This document shows positions 10,017 to 24,818 of a DNA stretch of 64,000 nucleotides, one piece after another. Location: contig CAIYTH010000050.1 in assembly GCA_903929135.1 (NCBI GenBank), forward strand, positions 1-64,000, given 5' to 3'. The translations under genes and the position numbers were made by a program. Each line of letters starts with the position of its first letter. Within the stretch, counting starts at the first letter, position 1. The DNA is from an uncultured Chlorobiales bacterium. GTDB lineage: Bacteria > Bacteroidota > Chlorobiia > Chlorobiales > Chlorobiaceae. Under the pieces are notes generated by a model that saw only the letters and a program-made list of their open reading frames with translations, did not search any database and had not been told where the DNA came from.

Positions 10017-10934
10017 TTAAAGATTGTTTTTGTAGTAGCCTTTCGCCTTGATCATCGAAAACCACTCCCTGGCTTTCTCCCTCGCGGCGGCTTTCGGCAT
10101 CCAATGGACGAAATTGGCAACGTCCCTGAGCGCCGTTCCTCCGAGGCCGGGGATATCAACAACTCTCGGCTCACCAAGTTTCCAGGTCGGCGGCTGTCTG
10201 ACACGTCCCTGTTCCGGGTGATCGAACTCCAAAGGAGGAAAGACCTCCTGGAGCAGACGACCCTGCCACTCGGCAGACGGAAACGTTATGCACGAAGCCA
10301 TCTCGCCGGGCGGTTTCATTCTGGCGGAAGCGGCAGCAAGCAGCACAGGACGGCCGAACACCGAACCGGTGAACTCCTTCGGCGTTCCGGCAAACCCTGC
10401 GGCAACTCGACCACTGGCAATGCCCATGTCGGGGCTGAAGAGCAGTTCATCATGCTCCCCCATCCAGCGAGCCGTCCGAAGCGCATCGAGAAACGGATCA
10501 TCGGAACCGAACCTCTTCGAAAAAAGCAGCAGAACGGCGCTGTCGAGAAAGCGCTCAACGACGCAGAACCTTTCCCGTTCGAGCGAATCCCGCATCCAGA
10601 CGAGGAACATGTTCAGGTAGATGAGCATCTCGGAAGGAGACAGGTCGAGCGAAAGGCGGGAGAAATCATGAACGCCGACATACAGCACCGTCGCGTCGAA
10701 TTCAACGCATTTCAGCGGAAAACATCCCGCCGAATCATCGTCGATCTCGACATCCACCGTCAGGGGCTGCGAAAGCAGGAAATCCGTGATCGTGTTATAG
10801 CTGTATGGCGTTTTCAATGCTCCGGAACCGGTTTGGTTGAAACAGTCAGATAAAAATAGCAATCCCGGAGGGATATCCGACAGCCAGATCCATTGAAACC
10901 CGTCTGCCGCATGCAGCGAAATGGTCAATCGCAC
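10017..10934 (-). CDS. Protein with degenerate class III nucleotidyl-cyclase homology domain
   Basis: [32 protein letters not shown]...[35 protein letters not shown]...[34 protein letters not shown] aligns with the cyclase pattern, but residues at both metal-Asp positions differ. Confidence 0.65.
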   Translation of the reverse strand: MRLTISLHAADGFQWIWLSDIPPGLLFLSDCFNQTGSGALKTPYSYNTITDFLLSQPLTVDVEIDDDSAGCFPLKCVEFDATVLYVGVHDFSRLSLDLSPSEMLIYLNMFLVWMRDSLERERFCVVERFLDSAVLLLFSKRFGSDDPFLDALRTARWMGEHDELLFSPDMGIASGRVAAGFAGTPKEFTGSVFGRPVLLAAASARMKPPGEMASCITFPSAEWQGRLLQEVFPPLEFDHPEQGRVRQPPTWKLGEPRVVDIPGLGGTALRDVANFVHWMPKAAAREKAREWFSMIKAKGYYKNNL

Positions 10935-11069
10935 CTTCCCGAACCAGTCGAAACTTGACGCTCACTTTGAACCGGCTTCGAGGCTGATCCTACGATCGAT
11001 TGTGTTATATTTGAGTGTATCGTAAAAACAATGGTTCAACCATCCCAATCCCATAAAACAAGCAAGACC

Positions 11070-11294
11070 ATGGCAGACAACAACGGAGTCTTTTCAGACC
11101 TCTTCAACGCGATCGGCACTCCGGTCCAGAATGTGGCCGACACCGTAGGCAACGGCGTCAATTCGGTACTTTCCATCGCAGAGTCATGCACCAACCTCTG
11201 CGCAACGCTCCTCACCAGCACGGTCAACACCGCGAACCAGCTCATTCAGGGAGTCGCGTCAGCTGTGACATCCATCCTGACCCCGAAACCGTAA
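11070..11294 (+). CDS. csmF: Chlorosome envelope protein, CsmB/CsmF family (probable)
   Basis: 74-aa protein (from internal ATG at 11070) MADNNGVFSDLFNAIGTPVQNVADTVGNGVNSVLSIAESCTNLCATLLTSTVNTANQLIQGVASAVTSILTPKP. Size, hydrophobic low-complexity pattern and ...PK(K/P) C-terminus match CsmB/CsmF-type proteins. The ORF extends upstream to 11031. The gene symbol is tentative. Confidence 0.65.
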   Translation: MADNNGVFSDLFNAIGTPVQNVADTVGNGVNSVLSIAESCTNLCATLLTSTVNTANQLIQGVASAVTSILTPKP

Positions 11295-11389
11295 CTGCCC
11301 GCACGAACGACAAAACCACCTTGCCCATACCGGCGCGAGGTGGTTCCCATTATTACCATTTGACCGATTTTCACCGTCTGCTCCGTCAT

Positions 11390-11818
11390 CTATTTCCCTC
11401 TCGTCCGGGCTGGTTTATGGCAGGAATCGTCCATCATGGCACGCTTACCGGAGGCAAAAACGGGACTCTCCGCAGAATCGCCTCTTTTTTTCTTGCGCTT
11501 GCCTGCCGGCGATGAGCTCTTTTCAATCTCAAGGGCTGACATTTCAACCAGTCTGATTCCGAGGGCGTTTTCGAGCTTCGAGATGGTAACGAGCGTAAGA
11601 TTGACGTTGCCCTTCAGGATCTTGCTCACCTGCTGAGGCTTGATACCGATGGCTTCTGCAAGCTCTTTCTGCATCATCCGCCTTGCAAGCAAGGTGCTGG
11701 TGATGCGCTGTGCAATTGCAGCTGACCGTGAGAGCCAACCTTCAGAAGCCTTGTTTCGCGAGGCTTTTTCAATAAACAGAAAAGATTGCTTCGGCATCAT
11801 GTCGATCCTCTTTTTCAA
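11390..11818 (-). CDS. XRE-family helix-turn-helix transcriptional regulator (HigA/antitoxin-like)
   Basis: RMMQKELAEAIGIKPQQVSKILKGNVNLTLVTISKLENALGIRLVEM is an HTH_3 signature. Confidence 0.85.
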   Translation of the reverse strand: MKKRIDMMPKQSFLFIEKASRNKASEGWLSRSAAIAQRITSTLLARRMMQKELAEAIGIKPQQVSKILKGNVNLTLVTISKLENALGIRLVEMSALEIEKSSSPAGKRKKKRGDSAESPVFASGKRAMMDDSCHKPARTRGK

Positions 11819-12099
11819 TTCGTTTGTGTCTGTCCTGGATTAATCACCGTTCTGCCACATCCCGAAAACAGCAAGATCAATGACGGGAGGAACGAAATTC
11901 CCATCAATTTTCTTTCAATTTCCGGCAGGACCGGGGAGGCGAATGGATTCTGACTGAACCGAAACAGGGTAAAAGGAGCGACAGCCTGCAACGAGGGCCG
12001 AAGCAAGAAGGGTGGGCGCACACAGGGTACAGTGACCGTAAACAGCCACTGCACCAAGCAACGCGGTGCAGATGAAAAATCATAATGGCCATAAGCAAC

Positions 12100-12804
12100 T
12101 ATTGGGGGATATAGTACGCCTCGCCTTGAATTAAACGTAAGCATCAATGCCCGAAAATAAAAGCCTTCGCGATGACAGGCGGCATATTTTTGTTGAGAAG
12201 GTCATGTGATGGCCTCCATCAAGGTTCGTGATTCACATCTGAAGTATTGATAAAACACGAACAAACACATGACGGAAGATGAACATGATCGGAGACGGCA
12301 TGTACGCTTCTCTGGTGATTATCAGCTCATGTTCAGATGCGATCTCTCTCCCCATCGAATCCGTGAGTCAGCAGAGGTACCCCTCATTTCATGCCCACAT
12401 GAAGCTCCGCGTTGTATCGATATTTCAGAACCAACCGTGCATCTCATTGAGCATGAGTGTCGTCACATCTCCTAATTACCAACTTCATATCAGCTGTTTT
12501 CAGGATTAATATTACAGAGTTTATACTGTTTTATTAACGAATCATAATCTTGTTATTATGGTGTTATAAAATAAAGGTAAAGGACTATTATCAAATTATA
12601 AAACCGCCATCATATCAGAATTATGCAACGCCATAACGAGCATATTCACCTTTATTAAAAGCATATAAAAAAGCAGCGCAAACACGTAATGCAAACCTGA
12701 AATAATGACATTTATTTTATTTCATTTAAATATCTTATAGCCAATCAATAAAGAAGTCAGCGCAAAACGGATACCGAGATTACACGTAATTTTAATCAAC
12801 TGTC
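12100..12804. other. AT-rich intergenic island without convincing coding content
   Basis: Strong local AT bias by eye (e.g. 12500-12800) against GC-rich flanks. Only short, poorly supported ORFs (12269..12475, 12279..12509). Confidence 0.6.
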
Positions 12805-13749
12805 ATGACAACATTACGAAAAGTCATTATTCATCATACAGAACCGATATGCATTGAAGCCACACTGTTCAGCGGACAATCTTTCATGTGGAACAAAACG
12901 ACATCGGATACACAATTTTATTATGGAATTATTGGTCATGATGCGCTTCTGGTAAAACAGATTGACACCACATCTATTGAGGTTCATTGCTCATCGAATA
13001 AACTCCAGGGATTACCCATCGACGACTTCATAAGGAGATATCTGACCCTTGACATTGAAATCGGGACTGTTTTCCGGAGAGGATTTGCTGATCATTATCC
13101 CGATGTATGGGCAATCGCCCGTCGTTATCTCTCAGTCCGTGTCATGCGTCAGGATCCCTTCGAAACCATGGTGACGTTCATGTGTGCACAAGGCATAGGA
13201 ATGGGGCTGATCCGCCGACAGGTGTCGATGATTACCGAACGCTATGGCGAGGAACTGGAGGTGAACACTGACTTCGGATCGCTTCGACTGCACACATTCC
13301 CGTCCCCGTCGGTTATCGCCACGGCCGACGTAAACGATCTTGCGCGCTGCACGAACAACAACAGGATCAGGGCGGCAAACATCATCCGGATGGCCCGATC
13401 CTTCGAGTCCGGATCAATGGCGCTCGCATGCGTGCAATCGGGTGAATGTCCCCTCGAGACGCTTCGCGATGCATTGTGCGTACATAGCGGAATCGGCCTG
13501 AAGATCGCCGACTGCATCGCCCTTTTCGGACTGGGGCGTTTCGATGCATTTCCGATCGACACCCACGTAAGGCAGTACCTGCAGGAGTGGTTCGGCATCG
13601 AAGCCGCACGCAGAAGCCTGACGGAGAGGAATTATCGTTATCTTCAGGATGAGGCACGGAACATCCTCGGCGAAGAGTACGCAGGATACGCCGGACATAT
13701 CCTTTTCCATTGCTGGCGCAAGGAGATCAGGAAGATGAATACGTTCTGA
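12805..13749 (+). CDS. OGG1-like / HhH-GPD DNA glycosylase (8-oxoguanine or alkyl-base glycosylase)
   Basis: SGIGLKIADCIALFGLGRFDAFPIDTHVRQYLQEWFG (HhH with Lys, then GPD Asp); N-terminal FSGQSFMW...YGIIGHDALLVKQ resembles OGG_N. Confidence 0.85.
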   Translation: MTTLRKVIIHHTEPICIEATLFSGQSFMWNKTTSDTQFYYGIIGHDALLVKQIDTTSIEVHCSSNKLQGLPIDDFIRRYLTLDIEIGTVFRRGFADHYPDVWAIARRYLSVRVMRQDPFETMVTFMCAQGIGMGLIRRQVSMITERYGEELEVNTDFGSLRLHTFPSPSVIATADVNDLARCTNNNRIRAANIIRMARSFESGSMALACVQSGECPLETLRDALCVHSGIGLKIADCIALFGLGRFDAFPIDTHVRQYLQEWFGIEAARRSLTERNYRYLQDEARNILGEEYAGYAGHILFHCWRKEIRKMNTF

Positions 13750-13810
13750 CAGGGAACCCATTCGTACGTTCAGGGGTTGTGGCAATGGCAACAAACCTGA
13801 GGAGCGAATC

Positions 13811-14704
13811 GTGAAAACAGTTCTTGTGGCTGGAGCAGCCGGGTACCTGGGAAGATATGCCGCCATGGAGTTCAGGAAACGCGGATACCGGGTCCGCGCG
13901 TTCGTCCGGGACGCAGAAAAGCTGAAGCTTCCCGGTCCGGGCCATGAACCGGCGATTTCCGGGTTTGTGGACGAGGTGTTCACCGGGGATGCAACCAGGC
14001 CTGAAACGCTTGCAGGCCTTTGCGACGACATCGACATCGTGTTCTCGTCGATGGGTCTTGCCCGGACAGAGCGACAGCTCACCTGGGAGGATGTCGACCA
14101 TCAGGGCAATCGTCGCATCCTCGAACTTGCAAAAAAGGCAAAGGTCGGAAAATTCGTTTACGTGTCTGTTTTCAGGCCGGAAGAGATGATGGAGAGCGAC
14201 GTGGTACGTGCTCATGAACGCTTCGTGGGAGACCTGAAGGCTTCGGGCATCGAATACGCCGTCATTCGCCCGAATGCCTACTTCTCCGACATGGCCCAAT
14301 TCCTGAAGATCGCCCGCAGCGGCCACATGTTCTGGCTTGGCGACGGCGAATGCCGGATCAATCCCATCCACGGCGAGGACCTTGCCCGGGTTTGTGTCAC
14401 CGCCGTCGAAGGCAGCATACGGGAAATAGATGTCGGCGGACCCGAGATGTTCACGTTCCGTTCACTCTTCGAGCTCGCTTTCGAGGCAGTGGGAAAGGTG
14501 CCGAAAATCACCTTCCTGCCGCTCTGGATCGGTGAGGCGGCATTGGGCCTGCTGCGGATTTTCAATCCCAAACTGGCCGGTGCCGCAGCTTTTTTCGTAC
14601 TGGTCAACAAGATGGACAACGGTGCTCCGGCATACGGATCCCGGCGGTTGATCGATTATTTCAGGGAAATGACGACAGGAACATCGGATAACCCCAAACA
14701 GTAA
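13811..14704 (+). CDS. Atypical SDR (NmrA/NAD-dependent epimerase-like), paralog 1
   Basis: VLVAGAAGYLGRYAAMEFRKRGYRVRAFVRD...GIEYAVIRPNAYFSDMAQFL...NPIHGEDLARVC. Confidence 0.85.
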   Translation: MKTVLVAGAAGYLGRYAAMEFRKRGYRVRAFVRDAEKLKLPGPGHEPAISGFVDEVFTGDATRPETLAGLCDDIDIVFSSMGLARTERQLTWEDVDHQGNRRILELAKKAKVGKFVYVSVFRPEEMMESDVVRAHERFVGDLKASGIEYAVIRPNAYFSDMAQFLKIARSGHMFWLGDGECRINPIHGEDLARVCVTAVEGSIREIDVGGPEMFTFRSLFELAFEAVGKVPKITFLPLWIGEAALGLLRIFNPKLAGAAAFFVLVNKMDNGAPAYGSRRLIDYFREMTTGTSDNPKQ

Positions 14705-14710
14705 CTCTCC

Positions 14711-15592
14711 ATGAAAAAAATACTTGTGGCCGGTTCGACCGGCTATCTCGGACGGTATGTGGTACAGGAACTCAAGCATCGCGGTTACTGGATACGCGCC
14801 CTCGTGCGCAATACCGACAGGATCAAGCTGCCGGGAGCTCATCTCGAACCGGCGATCGCCCCGCTTGTGGACGAGTTCTTCGTCGGCGATGCCACCAGGC
14901 CGGCAACCATTGCCGATGTGTGCAATGGCGTTGATGTCGTATTTTCTTCGCTCGGCATGACGCGACCCGATTTCAAGCATTCGGCCTTCGACGTGGACTA
15001 CCACGCAAACCTGAACCTGCTGCGTTTTGCCATGAAAGCCGGAGTGAAGAAATTCGTGTATGTTTCGGTCTTCCAGGCTCACAAGATGATGGAGATCCAG
15101 AACATCCAGGCGCACGAGAAGTTCGTGGACGAACTGAGGGCTTCGGGCATCGATTATGCCGTGATCCGGCCAACCGGATATTTTTCGGACATGGCCCAGT
15201 TCCTGAACATGGCACGCAACGGCGTCATGCTGTCGCTCGGCGACGGTGACAAACGCTCGAACCCGATCCACGGCGCCGACCTTGCCCGGGTATGCGTGGA
15301 TGCGATCGAAGGCACGAACAACGTGGTCGAGGTAGGCGGTCCCGAGACATTCACCTACAGGGAGGTAGCCGATTTGGCAGCCGAAGTTGTCGGCAAAAAA
15401 CCGTTCATGGCCTCCCTGCCGATCTGGGTGGCCGACGGCGTGGCTGCCTTGACAGGCTTCATCAACCATGACATCCAGGATATCGCCCTGTTCGCCTCGG
15501 CGGTCAGCAAGATGGACAGCGTGGCGCCTCCGCACGGCTCACATACGCTGAGGGACTATTTGGTGGAAATGGCAAAACAGGAGGGGCATTAA
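14711..15592 (+). CDS. Atypical SDR (NmrA/NAD-dependent epimerase-like), paralog 2
   Basis: ILVAGSTGYLGRYVVQELKHRGYWIRALVRN...GIDYAVIRPTGYFSDMAQFLNMARNG...NPIHGADLARVC; clearly homologous along its length to 13811..14704. Confidence 0.85.
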   Translation: MKKILVAGSTGYLGRYVVQELKHRGYWIRALVRNTDRIKLPGAHLEPAIAPLVDEFFVGDATRPATIADVCNGVDVVFSSLGMTRPDFKHSAFDVDYHANLNLLRFAMKAGVKKFVYVSVFQAHKMMEIQNIQAHEKFVDELRASGIDYAVIRPTGYFSDMAQFLNMARNGVMLSLGDGDKRSNPIHGADLARVCVDAIEGTNNVVEVGGPETFTYREVADLAAEVVGKKPFMASLPIWVADGVAALTGFINHDIQDIALFASAVSKMDSVAPPHGSHTLRDYLVEMAKQEGH

Positions 15593-15800
15593 GGAAATGC
15601 CCCCCTTTCCCCTCTTCGGGCGCGCCCGTCAACCCCTTCTTTTTTTCGGACATTCGGCTTTTTCCGATGCCGTAAATATCATACTTTAAGGATCACCCAG
15701 GGATGGGGCCGAGCCGCCGAACAGGCGCTCCGGAACCGTCTGTGAAAGCCTGCCTGACGGCCGTTTTCACGTTACGAACCATCGAGTATACATGTAATCA

Positions 15801-18878
<3,078 letters not shown>

Positions 18879-18917
18879 ACGGGCACACAACGACTCTGTA
18901 ACGCCTTATAATCGATA

Positions 18918-21203
<2,286 letters not shown>

Positions 21204-21278
21204 CGGCACCCCGATGAACCGGTTCCGCGGTTTGAGGTGCGATTGACAGGCACATAACACTATTCAGCGGAGACGTCC

Positions 21279-22859
21279 ATGCTGCCAGTACTGACCGCCC
21301 GTGAAATGGCCCAGGCCGACCGTGCGGCCATCGAAGAGCTTCGTACCGGGGAAACCCGTCTGATGGAACTGGCCGGACGGGAAACCGCACGACTGATCGG
21401 ATGCCTGTTCGAAGACGGATCTCAACTCGACGGCCGGTCGTTCCTCGTGGTCTGCGGCAAGGGAAGCAACGGCGGCGACGGTTTCGTTGCCGCCCGGCAC
21501 CTCCTGAACCTTGGGGCAAGCGTGGACGTTCTGCCCGTCTGGCCTGATCCCGAGCTCTCCGGTGTGAACCTGGAAGGGCTCAACATCCTGAAGGCATATC
21601 GACGCTATCATGAAGGCCTGAGAATCTTTTCGGGAATCGACGAGGCGAAGAACCTTGTGCAGGAAAGAACCTACGACGCCGTGATCGATGCCCTGTTCGG
21701 CACCGGCTTCAGGCTTGATCATGCCAATCCACGCATATCCGGGCCGGCACGCGACGCGATTGACCTGATCAACACCCTGAATGAAAAATCAGCGGCAGTC
21801 ACGGTGGCCATAGACCTCCCCTCAGGCCTCGACGCAACCAGCGGACTGAGCGCAGATCCCCGCGTGAAGGCAGACCACACGGTCACCATGGCGTTCCTGA
21901 AAACAGGGTTCTTCCAGAACGAAGGACCGGCGCTCTGCGGCGAAGTTCAGGCAGCCGAGATATCCATTCCGCAGTTCCTTGTCGAGCCCTTCTCCTGCAT
22001 GCTCGTCGACGAAGGTTTCGCAGCCGAAAGCTATCTTTTGCGGGATCCGTCGAGCGCAAAACACCTGAACGGCAAAGTGCTCATCGTCGGTGGCTCATCC
22101 GAAGGCGGCTCGTCGATGATCGGAGCGGTCATGCTGGCCTCACAGGCGGCCGTCAAGACCGGCGCGGGATATGTCTGCGCCTCGCTGCCTCCCGGCAATG
22201 CCTCCGCCATGCACGGCTTTGCGCCGGAGGTCGTCGTCATCGGCCGTGACATGGAGACCCTGGTCGAAAAAGCAAGATGGGCCGACGCCATCGTGATCGG
22301 GTGCGGACTCGGGCGAAGCGCCGATGCCCAGGATCTCGTGGAAACGCTGCTTCGCAACCCCGATTTCGTCGGAAAAAAACTGGTGATCGACGCCGACGCC
22401 CTGTTCGCGATTGCCGAAAGAGGTCTGTTCGACGACGGGCAAGGCTTCGCGGATGCGGTCATCACCCCCCACGCCGGTGAATGCAGCCGACTTTCCGGCC
22501 TGAGTACGGATGAGGTCATGGCTTCACCGATCGACATCTCCCGAAGCCTCGCCTCGACCTGGAACGTCAACCTCCTGCTGAAGGGCTCCCCTACGTTCGT
22601 TGCATCCCCTGCCGGTACGGTACTCATCTCCGACAGCGGAACCGAGGCGCTGGCCTCGGCCGGAACGGGCGACGTCCTTGCCGGCATGGTCGGTGCGCTT
22701 GCAGCCAAAGGGGTAGAGACGCTCGAAGCCGCAGCCGCAGCCGCATGGCTGCACGGACGCGCCGGAGACCTCGCCTGCGACGTCTCCAGCCTGGTCTCGT
22801 CGTCCGATGTCCTCCAGGCCATCCCGCAGGCCATCATGGAGCTGTTTGAAGAGGAGTGA
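21279..22859 (+). CDS. nnr: Bifunctional NAD(P)H-hydrate epimerase/ADP-dependent dehydratase
   Basis: N-terminal epimerase (VVCGKGSNGGDGFVAARHLLNLG) plus C-terminal carbohydrate-kinase-like dehydratase (TPHAGECSRL, LKGSPTFVASPAGTV, ALASAGTGDVLAGMVGALAAKG, AWLHGRAGD). Confidence 0.93.
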   Translation: MLPVLTAREMAQADRAAIEELRTGETRLMELAGRETARLIGCLFEDGSQLDGRSFLVVCGKGSNGGDGFVAARHLLNLGASVDVLPVWPDPELSGVNLEGLNILKAYRRYHEGLRIFSGIDEAKNLVQERTYDAVIDALFGTGFRLDHANPRISGPARDAIDLINTLNEKSAAVTVAIDLPSGLDATSGLSADPRVKADHTVTMAFLKTGFFQNEGPALCGEVQAAEISIPQFLVEPFSCMLVDEGFAAESYLLRDPSSAKHLNGKVLIVGGSSEGGSSMIGAVMLASQAAVKTGAGYVCASLPPGNASAMHGFAPEVVVIGRDMETLVEKARWADAIVIGCGLGRSADAQDLVETLLRNPDFVGKKLVIDADALFAIAERGLFDDGQGFADAVITPHAGECSRLSGLSTDEVMASPIDISRSLASTWNVNLLLKGSPTFVASPAGTVLISDSGTEALASAGTGDVLAGMVGALAAKGVETLEAAAAAAWLHGRAGDLACDVSSLVSSSDVLQAIPQAIMELFEEE

Positions 22860-22908
22860 AGAAGGAGAAAATGGACAATAAACGAGAGCGAAAGTGAATC
22901 GCCTTCCT

Positions 22909-22953
22909 GACAAAGAAGAAGAGGCGGTCGGACACCGCCTCTTCTTCTTTGTC
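22909..22953. terminator. 20-bp perfect inverted repeat, bidirectional terminator between convergent genes
   Basis: GACAAAGAAGAAGAGGCGGT-cggac-ACCGCCTCTTCTTCTTTGTC, between the ends of nnr (+) and the aminotransferase (-). Confidence 0.85.
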
Positions 22954-23002
22954 CACGAAGTCCATCACGGCCACGTAGTCCATTTCTTTCTTGATCGTCT
23001 TC

Positions 23003-24223
23003 TCACTCTCCACTACATCCGTTGGCCCTCAGGAACTTGCGGACATTACGGGCAGCCTGGCGGATGCGCTCCTCATTCTCGATCATCGCCACCCTGACGT
23101 AGTCGTCGCCATAGGCTCCGAAGCCGATGCCCGGGCTGACGGCCACCTTGCCGTCCACCAGCAGCTTCTTACTGAACTCGAGGCTTCCCATAGCGCGCAG
23201 CGGCTCTGGAATGCGCGCCCAGACGAACATCGATGCGCGGGGCGTCACGATGCCCCAGCCTGCGTTTGCGAAGCTTGAGATGAGCACGTCACGACGTTTG
23301 CGGTATACCTCGCAGATCTCCTTCACACAGCTCTGGTCTTCGGTCAGGGCGATGGTCGAGGCGACCTGGATCGGAGTGAAGGTACCGTAATCGAGCCAGC
23401 TCTTGATCTTTTCGAGCGCCCCGACGAGTTTGGCGTTGCCGACCATGAACCCGACGCGCCATCCTGCCATGTTGTAGGTCTTGGAAAGCGTATAACTCTC
23501 GACAGCCACATCCTTGGCGCCGGGCACCTGCAGGATCGAAGGTGTGACATACCCGTCGAAGGTGATCTCGGCATAGGCGATATCGCTGATGATATAGAAA
23601 CGCTCACGCCGCGCCAGGTCGACGAGCCGCTCATAGAATGGCAGCTCGACCGTAGCCGTGGTGGGGTTGTTCGGAAAGTTCACCACGAGGTACTTCGGCT
23701 TCGGCGACGATTCACGCAGGGCCGTCTCGATATTGCTGAAAAAGGCCTCCTCGTCGAGGGTGTAATCGTCGTTCATCTCGAGCTTCATGCGGTGCACGTT
23801 GCCACCCGCCAGGATGAATGCCTGCGAGTGGATCGGGTAGCACGGATCGGGTACGATGGCCAGGTCGCCAGGATTGGTGATGGCCTGTACGAGATGGGCA
23901 TACCCCTCCTTCGAACCAAGGGTCACGACGACTTCCCGGTCGAGATCGAGATCGACGTTATATTTATTGCGGTACCAGTTTCCGACGGCCCCCCGCAGCT
24001 TGTAAATCCCCTTGGATACCGAATAGCCGTGGGTCTTGGGCTTGTTGACACTTTCGATCAGTTTGTCGATGATGTGCTGCGGCGTCGGGCCGTCAGGGTT
24101 GCCCATCGAAAAATCGATGACATCCTCGCCCGCCCTGCGCTCGGCCATTTTCAGTTCGTTGACGGCTGCGAATACATATTTGGGAAGTCTTTTGATCTTT
24201 TCGAACTGAATTTCATCGAACAT
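23003..24223 (-). CDS. PLP-dependent class I/II aminotransferase (alanine-synthesising/AlaC-like)
   Basis: MGNPDGPTPQHIIDKLIESV, HGYSVSKGIYKLRGAVGNWY, NFPNNPTTATVE, DIAYAEITFDGY, SYTLSKTYNMAGWRVGFMVGN (PLP Lys). Confidence 0.92.
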   Translation of the reverse strand: MFDEIQFEKIKRLPKYVFAAVNELKMAERRAGEDVIDFSMGNPDGPTPQHIIDKLIESVNKPKTHGYSVSKGIYKLRGAVGNWYRNKYNVDLDLDREVVVTLGSKEGYAHLVQAITNPGDLAIVPDPCYPIHSQAFILAGGNVHRMKLEMNDDYTLDEEAFFSNIETALRESSPKPKYLVVNFPNNPTTATVELPFYERLVDLARRERFYIISDIAYAEITFDGYVTPSILQVPGAKDVAVESYTLSKTYNMAGWRVGFMVGNAKLVGALEKIKSWLDYGTFTPIQVASTIALTEDQSCVKEICEVYRKRRDVLISSFANAGWGIVTPRASMFVWARIPEPLRAMGSLEFSKKLLVDGKVAVSPGIGFGAYGDDYVRVAMIENEERIRQAARNVRKFLRANGCSGE

Positions 24224-24362
24224 GGCAGGTATCCGGGAAAGCTGGTTGCAAGAGTGGTTTCTGAGGCAGAAGCCGGTTGAACTACATCTATCATAAAAAA
24301 AAAGAGCCTCATCTCCATATATATGAAGCTTTTTTATCGGCTGGGGGATTGGCGTTGACGTT

Positions 24363-24818
24363 TCAGAACTGCGACGTGCAGGCCGGGCATCTGACGGCTT
24401 TCATCGGCACCAAGGTGCAGCAGAACGGGCACTCCTTCTGGGCAGGAGGTGCCGGTTGGGCTTCCTTTGCGGGCTGAAGGTTTCGCAGGCGGTTGACCGC
24501 CCTGACCAGCAGGTAGACCGAAAAGCTGACGATCAGGAACCCGATGAGCGAGTTGAGAACGATGCCGTAATTGAGCGTCACGGCTCCGGCGGCTTTGGCA
24601 TCTGAAAGCGTGGTGTATGGCGCACTCCTCGCCCCCTCCTTGAGCACGATGAACAGGTTGGTGAAATCCACTCCATGCAGCAACAGCCCTATCGGCGGCA
24701 TGATGAGATCGGCGACCAGCGTATTGACGACCGCTCCAAACGCGCCCCCGATGATGATGCCGACCGCCATGTCGACAACATTCCCCTTGATTGCGAACTC
24801 CCTGAACTCTTTCAGCAT
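24363..24818 (-). CDS. mscL: Large-conductance mechanosensitive channel MscL with C-terminal zinc-ribbon-like tail
   Basis: MLKEFREFAIKGNVVDMAVGIIIGGAFGAVVNTLVADLIMPPIGLLLHGVDF; the tail ends CPFCCTLVPMKAVRCPACTSQF. Confidence 0.96.
   Translation of the reverse strand: MLKEFREFAIKGNVVDMAVGIIIGGAFGAVVNTLVADLIMPPIGLLLHGVDFTNLFIVLKEGARSAPYTTLSDAKAAGAVTLNYGIVLNSLIGFLIVSFSVYLLVRAVNRLRNLQPAKEAQPAPPAQKECPFCCTLVPMKAVRCPACTSQF

Noticed and set aside
11815-12147. 110-aa minus ORF upstream of the XRE gene, considered as toxin partner
   Set aside because: No RelE/HigB or other toxin motif; composition looks non-coding.
12269-12475. 68-aa ORF MTEDEHDRRRHVRFSGDYQLMFR..., vaguely PilZ-like start
   Set aside because: Too short, overlaps another frame and no further PilZ motif; could be a gene remnant but not supportable.
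14462-15535. 357-aa minus-strand ORF opposite the SDR pair
   Set aside because: Antisense shadow; spans two real genes.
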